Shown piece after piece: positions 1 through 5,772 of a stretch of 8,292 nucleotides of DNA. This DNA is from Bacteroidota bacterium. GTDB taxonomy: Bacteria > Bacteroidota > Ignavibacteria > UBA10030 > UBA8401. Location of the stretch: positions 1-8,292 of the forward strand of contig JAVBYA010000374.1 of NCBI GenBank assembly GCA_030824295.1, given 5' to 3'. The position numbers and the translations under genes are program-made. The notes beneath the pieces are model-generated. The model worked only from the letters and a program-made list of their open reading frames with translations, did no database searches and was not told where the DNA came from. Numbering within the stretch: position 1 is the first letter of the stretch; each line of letters opens with the position of its first letter.

Positions 1-325
1 CAAGGTTCATCTTCAGCTGCTGTGCGCCGCTCTCATCGATGATATCGCTCAGGTAGCCATACGTCTGTGATGATACGTCGGACGCCGAGATCTCCTTCAC
101 ACGGTTGTTCCACCGGTGAAGGGTCTCACGCAGTTTCGCCTGGTTCTCTTCGATGGCGGCGATCTGCGCAGAGTTGTCCTGAAGCTGTGCTTCGATCTTC
201 TTCGCTTCCTTCAGGTTCGCGGCGATCTTATTCGGCTGATAGAACACCGTCATGTATCCCCCGAACAGGGAGACGATGAGGATGATCACAGCCAATGCTA
301 TGGTATTTCGAAGTTTATAGGACAC
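1..325 (-). CDS. pilO: PilO-like alignment-complex protein, N-terminal part (3' end outside window)
   Basis: PilO is a bitopic inner-membrane protein that pairs with PilN and connects the PilM/N platform to the secretin side. 108 residues are visible, starting with GTG: a short basic N-terminus (SYKLRN), one membrane helix (~8-28), a predicted coiled coil (~33-70, with KEAKKIEAQLQ and IAAIEENQAKL), then RWNNRVKEIS (71-80) and YGYLSDIIDESG (89-100), the start of the periplasmic domain. Topology, position 8 bases after a PilN-type module and the 'W-x-x-R-x-K-x-I' stretch all fit PilO. Sequence identity in this family is low, so the name rests heavily on context. The C-terminal ferredoxin-like domain lies beyond the left edge. 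Confidence 0.8.
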   Translation of the reverse strand, partial: MSYKLRNTIALAVIILIVSLFGGYMTVFYQPNKIAANLKEAKKIEAQLQDNSAQIAAIEENQAKLRETLHRWNNRVKEISASDVSSQTYGYLSDIIDESGAQQLKMNL

Positions 326-336
326 GGATCTCCTTA
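326..336 (-). promoter_or_regulatory. Stop/ribosome-site overlap that fixes the GTG start of the PilO-like gene
   Basis: On the minus strand the fusion gene's TAA runs directly into AAGGAG (TAAGGAG), followed by ATCC and the GTG at 325. This strong Shine-Dalgarno sequence at close spacing, with no better ATG nearby, decides the GTG start and implies coupled translation of the two genes. Confidence 0.8.
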
Positions 337-1896
337 CTCATCCTTGACCTTGGAATGGACCACCAATGAGAATCGGTACACATCCTTGCCGCGGATGTTC
401 TCGATGTCCACCGACTGCAGCGTGGCATTCTCGAACATGTTCGCGATCCGCGGGATGCGCTGCCGGAACAGTGTATACCCGGTCATCTGCAGCGTGGTAT
501 CTCCCCGCGCAGTGACATCCTTGATCCAAACAGCATTGACACTTTCCACGGTCCCGGTCAAGTGATTGAACATCTTGCTCCACCGGTTGTAGTTCGGCAT
601 CAGCTGATCATAGATCTTCAGAGCCGCTTCATACTGGGAATTCTGCACGATCAAACCGTCCAGGATCCCCTGCAGCCGCTGGTTCTCGGCGAGCTGTTCC
701 TGTTTCTTCTGCAGTTCGGAACGTGAACGGCGTACTTCCTCGTTCTGCGTTGCGAACCGGTTCGTAAAATACAATGTGCAGATGAAGATCAAAACGAGGA
801 ACAGATATCCATGCCACGCTAATTTGAAGATCTTCTGCCCTTCACGGAAACTGATGGGCAGGAGGTCCACATTGTAATACGCGGAATTCTTATGGTCCAG
901 CGCACGCATCGCCGAAGCGATCGGAATGGCATATTCCGAAATGATGTTCTCCGGATTGTCCTGGAACTCGGACATATCCAGCGTTGGCGTGGTCAGATAT
1001 TCGATGGGAGATTCGGCGAACTGCGGAGCGAGGAACTGCTTCAGATCGATCTTCATCGACTCGCCGGCAAGGAAGATCCGGTCCACGCGGAGGATGCCGG
1101 CACTGTCCTGCTCCAGCAGGATACGGGAGTAGATCGTATTCTCGATATTAGGGGTGAGCCTGCCTTCGCTGATGATCGGCGCGAAGTGGAAGAAAAAGGA
1201 GCCCTTCATGAAGATGAGACGGCTGAACTCGGACCCGACATAGACGATGATGGAGATCTCCGCCTCACCCAGGTCATAGTTCGCGCGCACCATGTTCATC
1301 AGCGCGATATCGGAGGTTTCGATGAACTTCACTTTCGGTACGCGCTTGTCCAGGAAATCCTGCACCGAGGCGATCACATCGATCAAGCCGAGTCCGCCTT
1401 CGCGGATCATCGACAGGACCTGTCCTTCGGCTGCCGGGATGTGGGAGACGGAATCGAGGGTCGGTTTCACGGAACGGGTGGCCGAAAGTTCGTCGACCAA
1501 TTTCTTGTTCAGCCGGGTACCGCTGAGACCGAAATTATCCTCGAACTGCTGATAGTACACGCTCGGTTCCGATATCGAATACACGAACTCGTAGGCAGCC
1601 GTCGGATATTCGGACAGCAGTCCGATCATCACTTCACCGTTCGATGCGCCTCCCGTGCCTTCTGCAAATTCATCACGTACAGCGCTCGATTCCACACTGT
1701 CCATCAGATCGAAATTATCCGATCCGGACGAGGAATCCCCTCCGACCCGTTCCTCGAGACGTTTCACGAGGTTGACGGTGGCGATGTCGTGCAGGATCAT
1801 CCGTTTGTTCTTCATCGAAAGATGAACGAACTTCACGTCGAGCCCATCCACGAACATGCTCAGTACGGTCTTGCCCTCTCCTTTTTTATACGGCAT
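334..1896 (-). CDS. pilM: PilM-PilN fusion: actin-like domain, one membrane helix, coiled coil and periplasmic PilN-like domain
   Basis: This 520-residue protein combines two normally separate parts of the pilus alignment complex. Residues ~12-335 are PilM-like: an opening strand MFVDGLDVKFVHLS (14-27), IIVYVGSEFSRLIFMKG (216-232) in the place of PilM's second phosphate loop, EGRLTPNIE (244-252), FLAGE (275-279) and a terminal YAIPIASAMRAL (322-333). Residues 342-350 (NVDLLPISF) match the NLLP opening of PilN. They are followed by a membrane helix (~361-378), a coiled coil (~381-425) and a compact periplasmic domain (~430-515, with NAVWIKDVTARGDTTLQMTG). The order resembles GspL of type II secretion. 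Nucleotide-contact positions of the actin fold look degenerate. Residues ~52-88 form an acidic Ser/Gly-rich insertion. The start ATG lies 4 bases after the pilT-like stop with only a weak ribosome site, suggesting translational coupling. The TAA overlaps the ribosome site of the PilO-like gene. Confidence 0.9.
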   Translation of the reverse strand: MPYKKGEGKTVLSMFVDGLDVKFVHLSMKNKRMILHDIATVNLVKRLEERVGGDSSSGSDNFDLMDSVESSAVRDEFAEGTGGASNGEVMIGLLSEYPTAAYEFVYSISEPSVYYQQFEDNFGLSGTRLNKKLVDELSATRSVKPTLDSVSHIPAAEGQVLSMIREGGLGLIDVIASVQDFLDKRVPKVKFIETSDIALMNMVRANYDLGEAEISIIVYVGSEFSRLIFMKGSFFFHFAPIISEGRLTPNIENTIYSRILLEQDSAGILRVDRIFLAGESMKIDLKQFLAPQFAESPIEYLTTPTLDMSEFQDNPENIISEYAIPIASAMRALDHKNSAYYNVDLLPISFREGQKIFKLAWHGYLFLVLIFICTLYFTNRFATQNEEVRRSRSELQKKQEQLAENQRLQGILDGLIVQNSQYEAALKIYDQLMPNYNRWSKMFNHLTGTVESVNAVWIKDVTARGDTTLQMTGYTLFRQRIPRIANMFENATLQSVDIENIRGKDVYRFSLVVHSKVKDE

Positions 1897-1900
1897 GGTC

Positions 1901-3172
1901 TCAGGTATTGATGATTTGCTGCATGCGTTTCTTGTTATTGGCGTAGTTCATTGCATTGTCCATCGAGATCCTTTTCTGCTGGTAGAGCCTCTTCAGGTCC
2001 TGCTCCATGGTCTGCATACCGATCTCGCCCGACTCCTGGATCATCTGATAGATCTCTCCGGTATTGCCGTTCTTGATGGCCGCACGCACCGACGGGTTCA
2101 TGATCAGGATCTCCCGGGCTGCGATACGTTTCCCGTCGAGGGACGGGATCAGTTTTTGCGAGATGACCATCTTACAGACATCTGCGAACCGCATCCGGAC
2201 CCGGTCCTGTTCCACATGCGGAACCTCGCCGATGATACGGTCGATACTCTCGACGGCCGAAGCAGTGTGCAGTGTAGAGAACACTTTGTGTCCGCTGTCC
2301 GTGATCTCCAATCCGGTCATGATGGTCTCCGGATCGCGCATCTCACCGATCATGATGATGTCCGGGTCCTGACGCAGCGCCTGGATCGCACCATCCTTGA
2401 ATGAAAGCACATCGCGGCCCACTTCTCTGTGCCGGACGATGCACCGGTCGGACTTGTGCACATACTCGATCGGCGATGCCACGATACAGATATGCCCGTC
2501 TACCGTGTGATTGTTCAGGTCGATCATCGCATCCAGCGTCGTGCTCTTCCCGGACCCGGTGATACCGGTGATCAGGATGAGTCCTTCTTTTGTATGCGCA
2601 AGACTGACGATCTTCGTTACGTTCGGATGGAGCTCCAGCGATTTATACGGCCGCACCGTAGCATTGATAGAGCGCATGTTCAACGCCAACTGGTCCAGAT
2701 CCATATACGCATCAGCGCGGAACCGGTGCATCTTCTCCCCCTCCATGATCATGTAGGAGAAGTCGAGGTTCTTCATTTCATAGAGGAACTGCCGCTGTCG
2801 CGATGAAATGAGGGATTGGATAAGAACATTGGTGTCATCGGTGGACAACGATTCGAGCGTCGGATCCGGTTTTTTGGCACCGAAGATACGGTACCACACT
2901 TTCCCATGTCCGCCAAATCCGCCGAAATCGATATCCGATGCATTGATCAGCGTCATGCGCAGCAGCAGACAATCGACGAAATTCTTCAGTTGCTGCTTAT
3001 GTTCCAGCGGGAGCTTTTCGACAAAATCACCGATGAAGATCTGCCGTTCCAGGCCAAGTGTCGACGAAGGGATCTGAGAAATGACTTGATTGAGAACTGT
3101 TCGTGCGCCTGAGATGATCTCGGAGGGAATGACCAGCGATGCGGACGGAGTTACTAACATGACAGGATGCAC
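1901..3172 (-). CDS. pilT: PilT-family ATPase with altered Asp and His boxes
   Basis: PilT family members are cytoplasmic hexameric ATPases that depolymerise type IV pili. This one is 423 residues, longer than the usual ~345-380, mainly through extra N-terminal sequence (~1-60). Walker A is GITGSGKST (203-211, Ile where Pro is usual). The Asp box reads VASPIEYVH (231-239) where the family has TIEDPIEYVH, so the E-D pair is A-S. Walker B DPDIIMIGEMRD (269-280) is intact. The His box STLHTASA (299-306) has Ala for the usual Asn. The C-terminal domain is PilT-like: IYQMIQESGEIGMQTMEQDL (374-393). The AIRNLIRE region is changed to SVRAAIKNGN (361-370). No tetracysteine zinc site is present, as expected for PilT rather than PilB. 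The GTG at 3172 has no obvious ribosome site; an ATG at 3160 with GGTG 9 bases upstream is an equally good start. The gene follows its own promoter and is 4 bases from the next gene. Confidence 0.9.
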   Translation of the reverse strand: MHPVMLVTPSASLVIPSEIISGARTVLNQVISQIPSSTLGLERQIFIGDFVEKLPLEHKQQLKNFVDCLLLRMTLINASDIDFGGFGGHGKVWYRIFGAKKPDPTLESLSTDDTNVLIQSLISSRQRQFLYEMKNLDFSYMIMEGEKMHRFRADAYMDLDQLALNMRSINATVRPYKSLELHPNVTKIVSLAHTKEGLILITGITGSGKSTTLDAMIDLNNHTVDGHICIVASPIEYVHKSDRCIVRHREVGRDVLSFKDGAIQALRQDPDIIMIGEMRDPETIMTGLEITDSGHKVFSTLHTASAVESIDRIIGEVPHVEQDRVRMRFADVCKMVISQKLIPSLDGKRIAAREILIMNPSVRAAIKNGNTGEIYQMIQESGEIGMQTMEQDLKRLYQQKRISMDNAMNYANNKKRMQQIINT

Positions 3173-3250
3173 CGATTGTGATGGAATGTAACTCGCACTA
3201 TCAACTGGGTTTAGACCGAATTCTAAAGTATTACATTAAATGTTTGAGTG

Positions 3251-3279
3251 AATATATTGAAAGGGTTACTGAATGTCAA
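3251..3279 (-). promoter_or_regulatory. Near-consensus sigma-70 promoter upstream of the pilT-like gene
   Basis: Reading the minus strand, TTGACA (3279-3274) is a perfect -35 box, followed by exactly 17 bases and TATATT (3256-3251), a 5/6 match to the -10 box. Transcription would start near 3244, giving a leader of roughly 70-85 bases before the PilT-like gene. The surrounding 3173-3292 gap is strikingly AT-rich (one 60-base stretch, 3181-3240, is 33% GC) compared with the flanking genes. No terminator hairpin with a T-tract is visible in the gap, so read-through from the pilin genes is also possible. If the host is a Bacteroidetes with its divergent -7/-33 promoter type, this match could be fortuitous. 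Confidence 0.65.
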
Positions 3280-3292
3280 TAACCAGCCGGTA

Positions 3293-4483
3293 TTATTCAT
3301 ACCAGGAAACGATCTCAAATCCACCGGTAAAAGGGAATCCGGGAGGGCTGGAAGCCATTAATCGTTCATCATAGTAGTAACTTTTGTGATACCCCGTTGA
3401 ACCGGACATAACGACCTGCCGCTGACCTTGTGTTGTGCCGCCGAGCAGCCGAATGGAGCCCTTGGTCCCGCCCGTAGACAGGTTTTGGACCCCTAATCCC
3501 TTCGTCTGAGAATATAAAGCCGCCTGAATATCGATGCCGCCTGTATTATTGGCTGCGGTATTGGCTACCTGGATCTCTTTGGTCGCTATGAGTCCTAAAA
3601 TATCGGTCGATGCCGGATTGGAGAGCGGATTGGTCTTATATTTCAGGTCATCGTCGATGAGGATCCTTCCTCCTGCACCGCCGCCATTCGAGATGCACGA
3701 AAGGCTCACCTGACCGGAAACGGTCCCCTTCACCCGCAGGATCGCCCCTTCGAAGACGATAACACCGTTATTCGCATAGGTCGAGAGTGCCGTTGTGGTG
3801 GCAGCGGCTGCACCTATCTTCACAGTGATGGTCGCATCGGCATTGAACGTTGCCCAGACGGTATCTGTGGTGGCAACATATCTCCCGCGGGCAATGGCTG
3901 AATCCTTGGTCGGTGCAAGGTTGGTCGGCAAAGGCATATTGACCCCGGTCTCATACCCTCCTAAGAACTTAGGCTTTGTTCCGGACGAACTCTTTCCATT
4001 CTTTGTCGTCACTTTGCCATAGAAGATCGCGCGTCCATTGGAATACAGTTTCGTATTGCTGTGATACGGTCCCCACACGGTATCACCGCTGCCCCAATAG
4101 ATCGTTGAAGGTTCATTGTCGGAGAAGTATGCGAATTTTGCGAACGAGCTGGGTTGAAGTACGACGATCACCGTTTGTGTCTCAGAAAGATATGTACCGA
4201 TAGACGTGATCTTCACTCTGCCCGAGGTCGTATCCACCGCGGTCACACTGAATGTACCGCCGTTGAACGCAACATTGGAATACCCGGTCCGCCAGGTCTT
4301 ATCCAGGAAGAGTTGTGTGCAGGCGAAGTTGGCACCAGCCTGCGCAACGTTATACCTCTGGGAATTCTCATAGTAGGTCAGTGCGTTCGTCAATGCCTGA
4401 ACGCCGACGTTGTTCATGTTCTTCCCCACCATGATAAAGATGGTGCTGAAGCCGATGATCATATAAATGGATGCTCGTCCCAT
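3293..4483 (-). CDS. PilX-like protein with DUF4900-type domain, very short leader
   Basis: This is a 396-residue protein. The N-terminal hydrophobic segment (~5-20) is followed by a helix with YNVAQAGANFACTQLFL (44-60), like the Glu/Ala-rich 'E-A-G-x-x-x-A' helix of PilX-type minor pilins. Residues ~112-380 contain AYFSD, TIYWGSGDTVWGPYHSN (127-143), a VIVFEGAILRVKGTVSGQVS strand set (241-260), ILIDDDLKY (274-282), STDILGLIA (292-300) and a terminal GYHKSYYYDERL (364-375). From memory this pattern fits DUF4900-containing pilus proteins, probably a repetitive beta structure. The leader is only MGR: the upstream gene's TAA is in frame six codons before the ATG, with no start between. AGGAG and AAGG sequences provide ribosome binding. 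It is the last gene before a 120-base promoter-bearing gap. An exposed tip or adhesive subunit is plausible, but inferred. Confidence 0.78.
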   Translation of the reverse strand: MGRASIYMIIGFSTIFIMVGKNMNNVGVQALTNALTYYENSQRYNVAQAGANFACTQLFLDKTWRTGYSNVAFNGGTFSVTAVDTTSGRVKITSIGTYLSETQTVIVVLQPSSFAKFAYFSDNEPSTIYWGSGDTVWGPYHSNTKLYSNGRAIFYGKVTTKNGKSSSGTKPKFLGGYETGVNMPLPTNLAPTKDSAIARGRYVATTDTVWATFNADATITVKIGAAAATTTALSTYANNGVIVFEGAILRVKGTVSGQVSLSCISNGGGAGGRILIDDDLKYKTNPLSNPASTDILGLIATKEIQVANTAANNTGGIDIQAALYSQTKGLGVQNLSTGGTKGSIRLLGGTTQGQRQVVMSGSTGYHKSYYYDERLMASSPPGFPFTGGFEIVSWYE

Positions 4484-4498
4484 AGTCCTTCGCTCCTG

Positions 4499-5146
4499 TT
4501 ATCGGTTCCGCAGATTGCGGGCAACAAGGCGCACTTGGCGCCAGTATGCGGACTGGTAGCCCAACGATGCTGAATCGAAGCTGCCGGAATACTGATTGAC
4601 GGTCCAGGCGGCAAGATTCTCGCAACGGATAGTGATCTGCATCGTAGCGATCTCTCCGTAATCGGTGATCGGGTACGAAATTGCAAGTTTTTCAGAATCG
4701 AAATACTGTAGATTGAATGTGGTGAGACCAAGATTGACACCGACGGGCGTTTGATTGTTCTCTACACGGTACAACAACCGGTCGAACGGATTAGGAGTGG
4801 CTGTCACGAATTCACCAAGATAATACTGGATCGAATCGAGGTTCCCGTCGCCATGCGGATTCGCTGCCGTTGATATGTCCGTATAGTATTTTATCTTGAT
4901 CGAGTCCGCATACCGTATGGCATCGGTAGGATCGGGGATCTTGGTGGGATCTTTACAATAGCCGATCTTTCGGAAGTCATATTCCAGTAACTTCACGACC
5001 TCGACGAGATTCTGCTGGACGACAAGGTCGTTCCCGTATGCCTGATAGTTCTGCGAGACCGATGCATTCAGCCGCAGTGCCATCAGCAGCAGTGATGAGA
5101 AGACGACCGTCGAAGCGATCAGATCCAGTATGGTTTGCGATCCCAT
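4499..5146 (-). CDS. PilW/GspJ-like minor pilin candidate with a very short leader
   Basis: This is a 215-residue protein with an N-terminal hydrophobic helix (~4-25) followed by a long amphipathic helix and a beta-rich domain. LLEYDFRKIGYC (53-64) matches the 'L-x-x-D-x-R-x-AGY' signature seen in PilW and GspJ-type minor pilins. Cys64 and Cys175 could pair in a disulfide, as is common in exported pilin domains. The N-terminus MGSQTILDLIAS aligns with the processed prepilin motif if cleavage were after Ser3: Q1, T2, I3, L4, D5, giving an acidic residue at +5. No longer leader is possible, because the preceding gene's TAG is in frame five codons upstream and no start codon lies between. That TAGGAG also supplies the ribosome site, 9 bases from the ATG. 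The neighbours are the other two pilin-like genes at 12- and 15-base spacing. Probably a minor pilin; whether it is processed is unknown. Confidence 0.76.
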   Translation of the reverse strand: MGSQTILDLIASTVVFSSLLLMALRLNASVSQNYQAYGNDLVVQQNLVEVVKLLEYDFRKIGYCKDPTKIPDPTDAIRYADSIKIKYYTDISTAANPHGDGNLDSIQYYLGEFVTATPNPFDRLLYRVENNQTPVGVNLGLTTFNLQYFDSEKLAISYPITDYGEIATMQITIRCENLAAWTVNQYSGSFDSASLGYQSAYWRQVRLVARNLRNR

Positions 5147-5158
5147 GGCGTGCTGCTC

Positions 5159-5686
5159 CTACCGAAAGTACCAATAACTGAAGATCTGTTGAAAACGTAA
5201 CGTATCAGGGCGCGGGGGATCAACAGAGTAGTCAACAAGGTAAGGACTGGTGATGTTTACCGAGAGCAATTTAGCGAATTGCTGACTGCCGGAGATGCTG
5301 ATCGAGTTGGAAGCGATGGATACATATTGAACAGTGACGTTCGTTTTGAACGTTGCAGAACCTGTAAGGGCCTCGGTCACAGAGTAGTTATGATAGTCGT
5401 CGATATCATCGAACTGCGCTTCCGTCGATTCACCGGCATCCTTTCCTAACGAACCACTGGACGTCAGACTGGAGGCGAGCGTGATCTCCATTTCGACCGT
5501 TGTCTCATCGAAAGCAAGGTTACTTGCCTTCTCGAGCATGGATGTTCCCAGAGACGTGCCGGTAATGCGGTACTCGGACAGGTCCTTCGTGAATCCTGTA
5601 TCGAGTGTCGTTGTATTGATCGTGAGGATCAGCCGGCCCATCAGAATGAGCCCCATGATCGTCAGCATAGTTTGTCCTAAACCCAT
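5159..5686 (-). CDS. Pilin-like (MshD/PilV-type) minor pilin candidate with a very short leader
   Basis: This is a 175-residue protein with one N-terminal hydrophobic helix (residues ~5-23) and a Ser/Thr-rich, beta-type remainder, the general layout of a minor pilin or pseudopilin. The stretch FDDIDDYHNYS (92-102) resembles a motif recurring in MshD/PilV-like proteins, and LEKASNLAFDE (51-61) fits the amphipathic helix after the membrane segment. The N-terminus MGLGQTMLTIMG lacks the usual basic leader and the Glu at mature position 5. If cleaved after Gly4, position 5 would be Thr. An in-frame TGA lies 12 codons upstream of the ATG, with no ATG, GTG or TTG between, so a longer leader is excluded. 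The ribosome site is AAGG a few bases upstream. It is followed after 12 bases by the PilW-like gene. The family assignment is by architecture and motif only. Role inferred: subunit of the filament tip or initiation complex. Confidence 0.7.
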   Translation of the reverse strand: MGLGQTMLTIMGLILMGRLILTINTTTLDTGFTKDLSEYRITGTSLGTSMLEKASNLAFDETTVEMEITLASSLTSSGSLGKDAGESTEAQFDDIDDYHNYSVTEALTGSATFKTNVTVQYVSIASNSISISGSQQFAKLLSVNITSPYLVDYSVDPPRPDTLRFQQIFSYWYFR

Positions 5687-5772
5687 AGCACCTTCGTCCT
5701 TACCACCCCAAGCAATGTATCAACACCAAAGATCACCGTCTGTACCCCTGCGCACACTGAAACTGTCAGCGA
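5687..5772 (-). other. 86-base gap between the ATPase and the first pilin-like gene
   Basis: No convincing terminator or promoter is seen here. A weak dyad (CTGA-5-TCAG) lies just after the ATPase stop, too short and without a T-tract. The start-proximal end carries AAGG-type ribosome-binding sequence (AAGGACGAAGGTGCT before ATG 5686). An 18-codon frame beginning at an ATG that overlaps the ATPase stop (ATGA) is possible but has no supporting signal. The simplest reading is an untranslated spacer inside one transcription unit. Confidence 0.4.

Noticed and set aside
892..1911. Long open frame on the plus strand (339 codons) opposite the PilM-N gene
   Set aside because: It mirrors a well-supported gene on the other strand. 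The protein is His/Arg/Asp-rich with no recognisable domain, as expected for an antisense shadow at this GC.
3280..3292. Small dyad ACC-GGCT-GGT just after the DUF4900-type gene
   Set aside because: A three-base stem is too short for a terminator and no T-run follows.
5700..5772. Possible promoter or terminator in the 86-base gap
   Set aside because: The best -10-like hexamer (TACATT) has no acceptable -35 at 16-18 bases, and the only dyad is 4 base pairs without a T-tract.
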